In this document: one piece after another, positions 37,144 to 45,925 of the stretch
Layout: every line of letters starts with the position of its first letter
How positions within the stretch are numbered: the stretch's first letter is position 1
DNA from: Tenacibaculum soleae
GTDB taxonomy: Bacteria; Bacteroidota; Bacteroidia; Flavobacteriales; Flavobacteriaceae
NCBI RefSeq assembly: GCF_001693415.1
Contig: NZ_MAKX01000001.1
Span: 1,320,047-1,384,046 of the forward strand
DNA length: 64,000 nt
Direction: 5' to 3'
Program-made: the position numbers and the translations under genes
Notes under the pieces: generated by a model
What the model was told of the DNA's origin: nothing
Databases searched by the model: none
What the model saw: only the letters and a program-made list of their open reading frames with translations

Positions 37144-37335
37144 ATGAATAAAGGTACTGTAAAATTCTTCAACGAATCAAAAGGATTCGGATTTATTACT
37201 GAAGAAGGATCAAACAAAGAGCATTTTGTACATGTTTCAGGATTAATCGACGAGATTCGTGAAAACGACGAAGTTGAATTCGAATTACAAGATGGAAGAA
37301 AAGGATTAAACGCTGTTAACGTAAGAGTATTATAA
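37144..37335 (+). CDS. Cold-shock protein (CspA family)
   Basis: A 63-residue single cold-shock domain. RNA-binding motifs RNP1 (KGFGFIT) and RNP2 (EHFVHVS) are intact, and the protein starts MNKGTVKFFNESKG. It is slightly shorter than the E. coli 70-residue proteins. It acts as an RNA chaperone that melts structure at low temperature or during growth shifts. Single gene with its own promoter and a strong terminator. Confidence 0.97.
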   Translation: MNKGTVKFFNESKGFGFITEEGSNKEHFVHVSGLIDEIRENDEVEFELQDGRKGLNAVNVRVL

Positions 37336-37365
37336 TATATATTTTACCAGAGTAAACTTTTTAAT

Positions 37366-37402
37366 AAGAAGCCTATCAATTTATTGATAGGCTTCTTTAT
37401 TT
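37366..37402 (+). terminator. Terminator after the cold-shock gene
   Basis: AAGAAGCCTATCAA and TTGATAGGCTTCTT form a perfect 14-bp stem with a 3-4 base loop, followed by TATTTTT. Confidence 0.92.
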
Positions 37403-37423
37403 TTGTTAAAAAACTATTACTAA

Positions 37424-37621
37424 ATGAAAAACGGTACAAATAGAAAAGATGTTACCATAGGAGCAACGGTTAAGGTTGTTCAAAAAAATCATCAAAGAAC
37501 AGGTAAGTTAACCGAGGGTATTGTAAGTAGGTTGCTAACAAAATCAGCAATGCATCCACATGGAATAAAGGTACAATTAGAATCTGGTATTGTTGGGCGG
37601 GTAAAAGTAATTGAAGATTAA
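37424..37621 (+). CDS. YwbE-family protein (DUF2196)
   Basis: A 65-residue protein of the YwbE family. NRKDVTIGATVKVVQKNHQ, RTGKLTEGIVSRLLT and HPHGIKVQLESGIVGRVK match the family over its whole length. The fold resembles a small beta barrel. Function unknown; RNA or ribosome association is speculation. It begins 22 bases after the cold-shock terminator. Confidence 0.88.
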   Translation: MKNGTNRKDVTIGATVKVVQKNHQRTGKLTEGIVSRLLTKSAMHPHGIKVQLESGIVGRVKVIED

Positions 37622-37628
37622 ATTGGAA

Positions 37629-37841
37629 TTAACTTTCTTTTTGTTGTTTTAGTTTTTTTATCCCATCTACAATAAACCAATACGAAAATAAGAGTCTTAT
37701 TAATAGAAAAATATATTTGTTTTCTGTTTTAAAATTAAATAAGACCCTATAGCTTTCTTGATTTTGAAAAAATTGAAAAAAAGTTCCAATTAAAATAAAA
37801 CTACCAAATGTTATGTATATATAAGGAATCGCTTTTTTCAT
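37629..37841 (-). CDS. Small two-helix membrane protein
   Basis: A 70-residue protein with two predicted membrane segments (AIPYIYITFGSFILIGTFF and FLLIRLLFSYWFIVDGI) and a Lys-rich C-terminus. No known family recognised. Its ATG overlaps the stop of the lytic transglycosylase gene by one base, so the two are translated from one message. Confidence 0.7.
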   Translation of the reverse strand: MKKAIPYIYITFGSFILIGTFFQFFQNQESYRVLFNFKTENKYIFLLIRLLFSYWFIVDGIKKLKQQKES

Positions 37842-38740
37842 TAATTTGGTATTTTAATTTCGTAAAGCTTTCTACTTTTATTGTTTAATTTATTTTCGCG
37901 CAACCAAGAATTATGAAGTTTAAGGTCTTTATAAGTAGTTCCGTGTTTTTTAGCAAATAAAGCAATGTTGGTAATGGCAGTATCTACTTTAACAATATGA
38001 GTTGAAGGTAAAGTATATAAATCATCTTCATCAAATTCAAAACCATATTTTTTAGGGTTTGAAATAATTTCTTTTAAAGCTAAAACTCTAAATACATAAC
38101 GTTCGGTTTCATCAGGTAATAAAGCATCATAATAACTAGTTACACCCTGTGCTTTTAATCTTTTTCCAACACCGTGGTTTCCTGCATTATAAGCAGCTGC
38201 AGCAAGGGTCCATGAATTAAAACGTTTGTAAGCTTTTTTTAAATACTCGGCAGCGACTTTGGTAGATTTTTCTATATGATAACGTTCGTCTACATTTTTA
38301 TTAATTTCTAAACCATATTCTAAACCTGTTCTTTTCATAAAATGCCACATACCTGCAGCTCCTACAGATGAGGTTTCATCAATAAAACCACTTTCAGCCA
38401 AAGCTAAAAATTTAAAATCGTCAGGTAAACCATGTTTTACTAATAAAGGTTCAAGAATAGGAAAATATTTATGTGCACGTTTTATAAGTAATAACCCGTT
38501 TGATTGCCAGTAAGTGTTTACGAGTAATTCTCTATCCATACGTTCTTTAATGTCGTGTTTTTCTATCGGAACTCGTTCGCCAGCTAAATTCAAGGTAGCT
38601 GGTAATTTTACAGCTTTTATTTGATAACTTTCAGCTACATTTTTAATTAACGGTTCGTTAGATTGGCTAATGGTGTTGGTAAATAATACCGCTACAAATA
38701 CTACGGTTATGATTGATAAAAAACGTATTGATTTATTCAT
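37841..38740 (-). CDS. Lytic murein transglycosylase (MltD-like, SLT domain)
   Basis: A 299-residue exported peptidoglycan-cleaving enzyme. An N-terminal hydrophobic segment (about 5-25) acts as signal or anchor. The GH23/SLT domain (about 90-230) has the catalytic Glu in LALAESGF, the SSVGAAGMWHFM block and TLAAAAYNAGNHGVGKRL. The C-terminal region (about 245-299; KHGTTYKDLKLHNSWLREN) looks like one degenerate LysM-type wall-binding unit; typical MltD has more LysM repeats. Confidence 0.92.
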   Translation of the reverse strand: MNKSIRFLSIITVVFVAVLFTNTISQSNEPLIKNVAESYQIKAVKLPATLNLAGERVPIEKHDIKERMDRELLVNTYWQSNGLLLIKRAHKYFPILEPLLVKHGLPDDFKFLALAESGFIDETSSVGAAGMWHFMKRTGLEYGLEINKNVDERYHIEKSTKVAAEYLKKAYKRFNSWTLAAAAYNAGNHGVGKRLKAQGVTSYYDALLPDETERYVFRVLALKEIISNPKKYGFEFDEDDLYTLPSTHIVKVDTAITNIALFAKKHGTTYKDLKLHNSWLRENKLNNKSRKLYEIKIPN

Positions 38741-38861
38741 TTTCTTTTAATTTTTATAATTGATTCTTTTTCTCGTTTAATTTTTGTGTTACTCTAACTG
38801 TATCTTGTTGTAATATAAATTGTTTAATTACTAAATTAAATTCTAAATATTGATCCTTAAA

Positions 38862-39527
38862 TTAATCAATCAAAAAACATTCCTTTTCTAATAATTTAGA
38901 AATTTTTTTAGCTTTATTTAAAATCATTACATGTGTGCCATTTTCTATTTCGATACTATTTTTGATATGTTTTATAGGAAAAACCTCGTCTTTTTTTCCA
39001 TGAATATGTACAATATTGGCTAATACTTTATTTTGTTGCCAATGTAATACATTATATATTGCCCATTGTAAATAATTTGGGTCTCTAACAGATAAATATA
39101 TTTTGTATAATTCTGCTCTCTTTTTTAAATAATCATTAAAAAAGTAATGCTCATATTTTTCAATATTTGCGATAATTTTTGAAGGGAAAAGTTTATAAAC
39201 TTTAGTAATTAAAGCTAATTTTAATCGTTTAGGAAGCTCTTTATTACTTTTTACACTTGATATAATAATGACTTTTTTACAAGGAATAATTTTACTCATT
39301 TCTTGAACTAAAATTCCGCCAAAAGAAACCCCAATCAGTATTGGGTTTTTATGCTGTATATTGGTACACATTCTTTGTGCGTATGTTTCAATACTTTCAT
39401 CTATTGAGTTTGGGATGAGCCACTCTAAAAAATGAAGTTCAAAAATTTTTTCTGGTAAAGAAAGATACTCAAATATTTTAGAACTGGCAGCTAAACCAGG
39501 CATAAAATAGAGGTGAGTTTTTGTCAT
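38862..39527 (-). CDS. Alpha/beta hydrolase
   Basis: A 221-residue alpha/beta-hydrolase-fold protein. The nucleophile elbow GVSFGG (Ser) is clear, with a late Asp (HGKKDEVFP) and a catalytic His (GTHVMIL) in proper order. The N-terminus YFMPGLAASSKIF provides the oxyanion strand. Substrate unknown; esterase, thioesterase or lipase are possible. Its ATG overlaps the upstream lipoprotein stop by one base. Confidence 0.85.
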   Translation of the reverse strand: MTKTHLYFMPGLAASSKIFEYLSLPEKIFELHFLEWLIPNSIDESIETYAQRMCTNIQHKNPILIGVSFGGILVQEMSKIIPCKKVIIISSVKSNKELPKRLKLALITKVYKLFPSKIIANIEKYEHYFFNDYLKKRAELYKIYLSVRDPNYLQWAIYNVLHWQQNKVLANIVHIHGKKDEVFPIKHIKNSIEIENGTHVMILNKAKKISKLLEKECFLID

Positions 39528-40264
39528 TAGTCAATGAATTTTTTGGCTAATAAAATCTCTTCTAAATACTCGTGTACTTCAATTAATTCATCCGGAATTC
39601 CATTCCATAATCGAATTTGAACCTGCTTGCCATTACTTATAATATATGTACTTGGTAAATCGGTTATTTTTGGGTCGTCATACACATCTTTAAACTCGTT
39701 AAAATCTTTTTCAGCAAGCATTTTAGTAAGTTTTTTAAAGGCTGTTTCAGGAAGTGTGAATTCACGAATTCCTTTTTCTAATACGTAATCTATTCCATTA
39801 TAAATTACATCTCCTTTTTTATCAATCGTTAAAGTATATACAGCACAGTCGCCAAAACAAGGTGTTTTACGAACGCTAATAAGCGTGTTTTCTTCTTTTT
39901 CTATTAAATTTTTTAGTGTGTTTTTAGTATTGATAGCAACTTCTTTAAAGGCTTTTGTTTTTTGTAATTTATCTAGCCAAAAAGTTCTTTTTCCTTCGGG
40001 AATCCTAACAATTCCGATTTTATAATTTTGTTTATCATATGCCATTTTATGAAAATTTAAACCACTATTTTTAAGTAATGACTTGGCATCTTCAATTTTT
40101 TTAGGATTTTTAAAAACTACAATTAATTCGTTTTTAATTAAGTTAGGTTCTTTTACGATTATTGTTTTTTCCTTTTTTGGGGTGTTCGTTTTTTTTTTAA
40201 TTTCTTTTTTAGGAACATTACAAGCTAATAGCAATGCAAAAAAAGTGAATAGCAAATATTTCAT
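39527..40264 (-). CDS. DUF6438-like lipoprotein
   Basis: A 245-residue lipoprotein (Cys15 in ALLLAC). The C-terminal half (about 125-240) has VRKTPCFGDCAVYTLTI, a Cys-Phe-Gly-Asp-Cys block typical of DUF6438, which could form a disulphide in the periplasm. The N-terminal third is Lys-rich and low in complexity. Function unknown. It is in one operon with the alpha/beta hydrolase. Confidence 0.78.
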   Translation of the reverse strand: MKYLLFTFFALLLACNVPKKEIKKKTNTPKKEKTIIVKEPNLIKNELIVVFKNPKKIEDAKSLLKNSGLNFHKMAYDKQNYKIGIVRIPEGKRTFWLDKLQKTKAFKEVAINTKNTLKNLIEKEENTLISVRKTPCFGDCAVYTLTIDKKGDVIYNGIDYVLEKGIREFTLPETAFKKLTKMLAEKDFNEFKDVYDDPKITDLPSTYIISNGKQVQIRLWNGIPDELIEVHEYLEEILLAKKFID

Positions 40265-40303
40265 AGTTGTTTATTTTAATAACAAATAAATAATATCCAC
40301 AAT

Positions 40304-41638
40304 TTAAGCAATAACTTGGTCTTTAACAAAGTTAAAACGAACAATACCATCTTCATCAATTTCGGTTAATGTAACTGTATGTAACGTATTTACTAATTCA
40401 GGATTCCACGGTGTTTTCACTTTTACGTAGTTTTGAGTAAATCCGTGAATATAACCTTCTTTATTTTCGCTTTCAAAAAGTACTGTTAAAGTGTTTCCTA
40501 TTTGCGTTTCATAAAAAGCTCTACGTTTTTTAACAGATAATCCGCGTAACATTTTGCTTCGTTTTGCGCGCACTTTTTTAGCAACTACACCATCCATATC
40601 AACAGCTTCTGTATTGGGTCTTTCAGAGTAAGTAAAAACATGTAAATACGAAATATCCATTTCGTTTAAATAGTTGTAAGTTTCTAAAAATAATTCATCT
40701 GTTTCGCCAGGAAAACCAACAATTACATCAACCCCAATACAAGCATTTGGCATTACTTCTTTTATTTTAGTAACCCTGTTTGTATAGGTTTGTGTTAGGT
40801 AACGACGCTTCATTTTTTTTAATAACTCATCGCTACCAGATTGTAACGGAATATGAAAATGAGGGACAAAAGTGTTAGACTTTGATACAAAATCAATCGT
40901 TTCATCTTTTAATAAATTAGGTTCGATAGATGAAATTCGTAAACGATGAATTCCATCAACTTTGTCAAGTTCTTTAACTAATTCTAAAAAAGTATGTTCG
41001 TGTTTTTTATTGCCAAACTCTCCTTTACCATAATCACCAATATTTACGCCGGTTAAAACGATTTCTTTAATTCCTTTTGCTGATATTTCTTTGGCATTTT
41101 TTAAAACATTATCTAAGGTGTCAGATCTTGAAATTCCTCGTGCTAACGGAATTGTACAATAGGTACATTTATAATCGCAACCATCTTGAACTTTTAAGAA
41201 AGCACGAGTACGATCACCAATTGAATAAGCACCAACATAGGAGTCGGCTTCTTCAATTTCGCACGAATGTACCTCACCAATATCATTTTTAGTTAAATCG
41301 TTGATATAACTAGTAACGTTAAATTTTTCGGTAGCACCTAAAACTAAATCAACTCCATCAACATTAGCTAATTCTTCAGGCTTTAATTGTGCATAACAAC
41401 CTACGCCAATAATAAAAGCATCCTCATTTTGTTTTAAAGCAGATTTTACAATCGATTTAAAACGTTTATCAGCATTATCAGTAACCGAACAAGTGTTAAT
41501 TACATAGATAGCTGCTTTTTCATCAAATTCAACCCGTTTAAAACCTTCATTCACAAAATTACGAGCAATGGTTGAGGTTTCAGAGAAATTTAATTTACAT
41601 CCTAAAGTGTAAAAAGCTACTTTTTTATCTACATTCAT
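40304..41638 (-). CDS. mtaB: tRNA t6A37 methylthiotransferase MtaB
   Basis: Radical-SAM enzyme converting t6A37 to ms2t6A37 in tRNAs that read ANN codons. The N-terminal UPF0004 domain holds cluster Cys residues in TLGCKLNFSE, NTCSVTDNADKR and GCYAQ. The radical-SAM motif DGCDYKCTYCTIP follows, and a C-terminal TRAM domain ends the protein. The 444-residue length fits MtaB. I chose the ATG at 41638; the longer frame would start at a TTG 27 bases upstream. Confidence 0.96.
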   Translation of the reverse strand: MNVDKKVAFYTLGCKLNFSETSTIARNFVNEGFKRVEFDEKAAIYVINTCSVTDNADKRFKSIVKSALKQNEDAFIIGVGCYAQLKPEELANVDGVDLVLGATEKFNVTSYINDLTKNDIGEVHSCEIEEADSYVGAYSIGDRTRAFLKVQDGCDYKCTYCTIPLARGISRSDTLDNVLKNAKEISAKGIKEIVLTGVNIGDYGKGEFGNKKHEHTFLELVKELDKVDGIHRLRISSIEPNLLKDETIDFVSKSNTFVPHFHIPLQSGSDELLKKMKRRYLTQTYTNRVTKIKEVMPNACIGVDVIVGFPGETDELFLETYNYLNEMDISYLHVFTYSERPNTEAVDMDGVVAKKVRAKRSKMLRGLSVKKRRAFYETQIGNTLTVLFESENKEGYIHGFTQNYVKVKTPWNPELVNTLHTVTLTEIDEDGIVRFNFVKDQVIA

Positions 41639-41746
41639 TCTTTTAATATCCTTAATAAAAAGCAAAAGGCTTGTGTAAGTCTTTAATTTTTTAGAAGTTC
41701 GTATGGTATATTTTTATAAATCTGTTAAAACAGTATTTATCAACTG

Positions 41747-41754
41747 CAAAAATA
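41747..41754 (-). promoter_or_regulatory. Possible promoter -7 box for mtaB
   Basis: TATTTTTG on the minus strand matches TAnnTTTG exactly but predicts a rather long leader of about 100 bases. Confidence 0.45.
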
Positions 41755-41765
41755 CGATAATAATC

Positions 41766-42263
41766 ATGATTTTTGAAACCAAAAATTTACTTGTTAGAAA
41801 ACTAAAATTAACAGACGTAAATGATTTTTTTAATTTAGAAAGCAACCCGAAGGTTTTGCAATATGCAACAGGAAATGTGAAAACAATGGCTGCATGTAAA
41901 GTAGAACTTAAAGAGTTGATAGAAAAGTATGATAAACCTAAAAATGATTTTTGGATTTATGCAATTGAGCGAAAATTGGATAAAAATTTTATAGGAACTG
42001 TAGCTTTAGTAAAAGATACTATTGATGATGAAATAGGCTACCGATTTATTGAAAATTATTGGGGAAATGGATATGCTACTGAAATTTGTGAAGGCTTAAT
42101 TTCTTATTGTAAACTCGTAGGAATGAAAAAAATTGTAGGCTATGTGGTTGATAAAAATATAGCTTCTGCTAAAATATTAAAACGATTTAATTTTACAGAA
42201 GTAAAAAAGTTTATAAGCGAAGATATTGGATTACCAGAAACCAAATACGAATTATTTTTATGA
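41766..42263 (+). CDS. GNAT-family N-acetyltransferase
   Basis: A 165-residue acetyltransferase of the RimJ/RimL type. LLVRKLKLTDVNDFFNLESN, DEIGYRFIENYWGNGYATEI (the acetyl-CoA binding region) and NIASAKILKRFNFTEV are typical. I chose the ATG at 41766; the longer frame begins with 21 residues not found in the family. Substrate unknown (protein N-terminus, amino acid or antibiotic). It overlaps the next gene by 4 bases. Confidence 0.9.
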   Translation: MIFETKNLLVRKLKLTDVNDFFNLESNPKVLQYATGNVKTMAACKVELKELIEKYDKPKNDFWIYAIERKLDKNFIGTVALVKDTIDDEIGYRFIENYWGNGYATEICEGLISYCKLVGMKKIVGYVVDKNIASAKILKRFNFTEVKKFISEDIGLPETKYELFL

Positions 42264-42577
42264 TAGAAGACGGATTAACACCACCTTATTACGCAGTTAT
42301 TTTTACCACTATTTTAACTGATGATTTATCAGGATATACTGATATGGCTAACAGCATGGAAGCTTTAGCAAAACAACAAGAAGGGTATTTAGGGATTGAA
42401 TCAGCTCGATCGGATGTAGGAATTACGGTCTCTTATTGGAGAAGTTTGGAATCTATCACTCTATGGAAAAACAATTTATTGCATATTGAAGCAAGGAACT
42501 TAGGACGCGAAAAATGGTATAAAAAATACCAACTTCGAATTTGTAAAGTTGAGCGTGAGTATGGATTTGAAAAATAA
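42260..42577 (+). CDS. Antibiotic-biosynthesis-monooxygenase (ABM) domain protein
   Basis: A 105-residue dimeric ferredoxin-like ABM-fold protein. YYAVIFTTILTDDLSGY, GYLGIESARSDVGITVSYWR and SITLWKNNLLHIEAR are characteristic of the family of YciI/ABM-like proteins in this size class. Catalytic activity cannot be judged; many such proteins degrade haem or oxidise small quinols, many are unassigned. It overlaps the acetyltransferase by ATGA and precedes the DUF4442 gene by 10 bases. Confidence 0.85.
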   Translation: MIEDGLTPPYYAVIFTTILTDDLSGYTDMANSMEALAKQQEGYLGIESARSDVGITVSYWRSLESITLWKNNLLHIEARNLGREKWYKKYQLRICKVEREYGFEK

Positions 42578-42587
42578 AGACAACTAA

Positions 42588-43100
42588 ATGTACGCAGCAA
42601 TATCAAAGATTTTAAGTAGTTTTTTTAAGCAAAGTACTATTTTTAAATATGGATTTAATGTTTCGCCAATGTATCGAAGATCTACCGGTAAAATTATTGA
42701 AGTATCAGAGGATTTGTTTAACGTAAAAGTTAAAATTCCTATTAGTTATAAAAATAAAAACTATGTAGGCTCTGTATTTGGTGGAAGTTTATTTTCAGCT
42801 ACCGATCCTATTTTTATGATTCAATTAATGAATATTTTAGGAAACGATTATGTGGTTTGGGACAAAAGTGCCAATATTAAGTTTAAAAGACCTGCAAGAG
42901 AAACATCGTATGTTGATTTTGTTTTCACAGTAAATGAAATTCAACAAATAAAAGAGCGTGTAAAAAACGAGCAAGAAATAGACTTGCAAAAAGAAATTAA
43001 TATTACAAATAAAGAAGCTTCTGTTATATATGCCGAGGTTTCTAAAACTATATACATTGCAAATAAATCATACTATAAAAATAAGCGGAATAAAAAGTAG
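42588..43100 (+). CDS. DUF4442 hotdog-fold protein (putative thioesterase)
   Basis: A 170-residue protein. GSVFGGSLFSATDPIFMIQL aligns with the hotdog helix of acyl-CoA thioesterases and is typical of DUF4442; KSANIKFKRPAR is the following strand. A thioesterase role is family-based inference. The 3' end overlaps the next gene's frame by up to 71 bases, which is long and suggests the next gene starts later. Confidence 0.85.
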   Translation: MYAAISKILSSFFKQSTIFKYGFNVSPMYRRSTGKIIEVSEDLFNVKVKIPISYKNKNYVGSVFGGSLFSATDPIFMIQLMNILGNDYVVWDKSANIKFKRPARETSYVDFVFTVNEIQQIKERVKNEQEIDLQKEINITNKEASVIYAEVSKTIYIANKSYYKNKRNKK

Positions 43101-44691
43101 CATACTTGTTTTATTGGTTGTTTTCTTCGGTTTATACTCATGTACTAAGAAAAAAAATAAATTTACCGACTGGCAAGTTTTTCGTTACAATGAGCATTCA
43201 AATATAACCTCTTTAGACCCTGCTTTTGCAAAAGATCAACGAAATATTTGGGCGGTAAATCAGTTGTTTAATGGTTTAGTGCAGTTAGATGATAGTTTAC
43301 ATGTACAACCAGATATAGCTAAAAGTTGGACAATTTCTGAGGATGGAAAAACATATAAGTTTCCTTTAAGAAAAGATGTTAAGTTTCATAAACATTCGCT
43401 GTTTGGAAAAGATTCGACAAGAAATGTTATTGCTAATGATTTTGAATATTCATTTAATAGATTGTTAGCTAAAAATGTAGCTTCTCCTGGTGGTTGGGTT
43501 TTACAAAATGTAGCAAATTTTAAAGCAGAAAGTGATTCACTTTTTACCATCAATTTGAAACAACCATTTCCGCCTTTCTTAGGGCTGTTGGCAATGAAAT
43601 ATTGTTCGGTAGTTCCTAAAGAGGCAATTGAATTTTTTGGGAATAATTTTAGAGCAAACCCAATTGGTACAGGGCCTTTTAAATTTAAATTATGGGTAGA
43701 AAACACGAAGTTGGTATTGCGTAAAAATCCGTTGTTTTATGAAAAAGATATCAAAGGAATTTCATTGCCATATTTAGAAGCTGTTGCCATTACTTTTTTA
43801 CCAGATAAGCAGAGTGAGTTTTTACAGTTTATTCAAGGAAATATTGATTTTATGAAAAGTTTAGACGCTTCTTATAAAGATGATATTTTAAATACAAACG
43901 GAACCTTAAAAGAAAAATACATTGGTAAAATCAAAATGGAAACCGGAGCGTATTTAAATACTGAATATTTAGGAATTTATTTAGATAACGAAAATGAGTA
44001 TCCAACAAAATCAAAATTAATTAGACAGGCAATAAATTATGGATTTGATCGAAAAAAAATGATTAAATTTTTAAGAAACGGAATTGGTACACCAGCAACA
44101 AGTGGATTTATACCAAAAGGGTTACCATCGTTTAATAATCAAAAAGGATATTCATATCAACCAGAAAAAGCAACAGCGCTAGTTGCCAGGTATGTAAAGG
44201 AAACAGGAGGTGAAAACCCAGAAATTACGATTACGACCAACGGAAATTATTTAGATTTATGTGAATTTATTCAGCGAGAATTACAAAATGTTGGCTTGCA
44301 AACAAAAGTAGATGTAATTCCACCATCAACTTTAAGACAAGGAAAGTCGAGTGGGAAATTGTCAATTTTTAGAGCGAGTTGGATTGCTGATTACCCTGAT
44401 GCAGAAAATTATGTATCGTTATTTTATAGTAAAAATTTTACTCCCAATGGACCAAACTATACACATTTTAAAAATGAGTTGTTTGATGATTTATATGAGC
44501 AATCTATAAAAGAAATTAATGTTGAAAAACGCCATCAATTGTATCAAAAAATGGATAGTATCATTATTCAAGAGGCTCCAATTGTTCCATTATATTATGA
44601 TCAAGTAATACGTTTTAGTCAAAAAAACATCCAAGGATTAGGGATTAACCCAATTGATTTATTGAATTTAAAAAGAGTTAAAAAAGATTAA
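43030..44691 (+). CDS. Peptide/oligopeptide-type ABC solute-binding lipoprotein (OppA family)
   Basis: Family 5 extracellular solute-binding protein of about 553 residues. YNEHSNITSLDPAFAKDQ, WTISEDGKTYKFPLRKDVKF and a late VPLYYDQVIRFSQ segment match OppA/DppA. From the ATG at 43030 the hydrophobic segment ILVLLVVFFGLYSC ends in a lipobox Cys38 after an unusually long n-region; a TTG at 43057 would reduce the 71-base overlap with the DUF4442 gene. No permease or ATPase genes are next to it, so it is an orphan binding protein or the transporter is encoded elsewhere. Confidence 0.87.
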   Translation: MPRFLKLYTLQINHTIKISGIKSSILVLLVVFFGLYSCTKKKNKFTDWQVFRYNEHSNITSLDPAFAKDQRNIWAVNQLFNGLVQLDDSLHVQPDIAKSWTISEDGKTYKFPLRKDVKFHKHSLFGKDSTRNVIANDFEYSFNRLLAKNVASPGGWVLQNVANFKAESDSLFTINLKQPFPPFLGLLAMKYCSVVPKEAIEFFGNNFRANPIGTGPFKFKLWVENTKLVLRKNPLFYEKDIKGISLPYLEAVAITFLPDKQSEFLQFIQGNIDFMKSLDASYKDDILNTNGTLKEKYIGKIKMETGAYLNTEYLGIYLDNENEYPTKSKLIRQAINYGFDRKKMIKFLRNGIGTPATSGFIPKGLPSFNNQKGYSYQPEKATALVARYVKETGGENPEITITTNGNYLDLCEFIQRELQNVGLQTKVDVIPPSTLRQGKSSGKLSIFRASWIADYPDAENYVSLFYSKNFTPNGPNYTHFKNELFDDLYEQSIKEINVEKRHQLYQKMDSIIIQEAPIVPLYYDQVIRFSQKNIQGLGINPIDLLNLKRVKKD

Positions 44692-44703
44692 AATTAATCA
44701 TAA

Positions 44704-44744
44704 AAAAAAGACACCATTTAAACTATTTATATGGTGTCTTTTTA
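44704..44744. terminator. Bidirectional terminator
   Basis: AAAAGACACCAT and ATGGTGTCTTTT pair around an AT-rich loop, flanked by A- and T-runs, between the solute-binding protein and the convergent flavoprotein gene. Confidence 0.88.
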
Positions 44745-44755
44745 TTTACTATCGA

Positions 44756-45895
44756 TTAAGAAACTAACGATTTTATCTTATTTTTAATGGTTTGTTTAAT
44801 GTCTTTAGGGTAAGAACGTTTACCGTGAAAAACATCAGCCATTGCTTCACTAAATCGTTGGCCGTATTTTTTTAATAATAAATTACGGATTGTTTTTTGT
44901 TCATAAAACCATTTAGAAAGCCACAAGCCAGTATTTAGTTCTGGTAGTAGTTTTTCATCTAATTTATTAAGATATAATTTTTCAGCATCTTTAGAGTTTA
45001 ATTGGCTTTCAATTATTGCTTCAGCAGCTAGTTTACCACTATAAATAGCATTTGAAATACCTTCAGCAGTAATAGGATCAGCAAAACCAGCCGCGTCACC
45101 AATTAAAAAAACATTGTTTTTTACAAAGCCATCAGTTCGTGGAGCTACAGGTATTTGAAAGCCATGTTGCGATTCACTAATTACGTTAGTAATTTTAAGT
45201 GTTTCCATGTACTCTTTGTAAAACTTCTTTAAATTTATCTTTGTTCTTCTTGCTGACGCAACACCTATTGATAAATGATTTTTTTTAGGAAAACTCCAAG
45301 CATAGCCATAAGGTATGGCATCAATATCAAATCGAACTTCATTTTTTAAGCGATTAAAATCATCTTCAGAAACTTCTACTTCATACTCTAAAGCAGGAAT
45401 TAGTTTTCTTGTGTCTTCTTTCCAACCAGCCATTTTAGCGGTAGGACTTAAAGCACCATCTGCAGCAATTACAAAATTTGCAGTTAAGTTTCCTTGAGAT
45501 GTTTCTAAATTAATTTTATCATCAGAAAAATGTAATTTATTTAATTTATGATTTTCTAATAAAGTAACACCAAGGTCTTTTGCTTTATCTACAATTAGGT
45601 GATCAAAAGAATCTCTCATAATCATGGTAACAGTAGGATCTTCTCTATGTGTTTGAAAATGTAATTTTTCGCCTAAGTATATATCTATTGTATTAAATTC
45701 TCTTTCAACAACAGAAGAAATATCAAAAGGTAAATCTTTTCTACCTCTAAAAACAAATCCGCCTCCACAGGTTTTGTACCTGGGTAATGTTTCTTTTTCT
45801 ATTAATACGGTTGATATTCCGTTTTTGGCTAAATGAAATGCGGTAGAAGCACCTGATGGTCCACTACCAATAATTGCCACATCAAAATGTTTCAT
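44756..45895 (-). CDS. Geranylgeranyl-reductase-family FAD oxidoreductase
   Basis: A 379-residue flavoprotein with the FAD loop IIGSGPSGASTAFHLAKNG and LIEKETLPRYKTCGGG, the latter (PRxKxCGG) being the signature of the geranylgeranyl reductase/halogenase-like branch. FLIGDAAGFADPITAEGI is the second FAD block. Family members reduce isoprenoid chains or hydroxylate/halogenate aromatics; here the substrate is unknown. In Flavobacteriaceae such genes are housekeeping-like neighbours. It is transcribed alone. Confidence 0.88.
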   Translation of the reverse strand: MKHFDVAIIGSGPSGASTAFHLAKNGISTVLIEKETLPRYKTCGGGFVFRGRKDLPFDISSVVEREFNTIDIYLGEKLHFQTHREDPTVTMIMRDSFDHLIVDKAKDLGVTLLENHKLNKLHFSDDKINLETSQGNLTANFVIAADGALSPTAKMAGWKEDTRKLIPALEYEVEVSEDDFNRLKNEVRFDIDAIPYGYAWSFPKKNHLSIGVASARRTKINLKKFYKEYMETLKITNVISESQHGFQIPVAPRTDGFVKNNVFLIGDAAGFADPITAEGISNAIYSGKLAAEAIIESQLNSKDAEKLYLNKLDEKLLPELNTGLWLSKWFYEQKTIRNLLLKKYGQRFSEAMADVFHGKRSYPKDIKQTIKNKIKSLVS

Positions 45896-45925
45896 AGTTG
45901 ATTGTTTGAATTTGTAATATACAGA

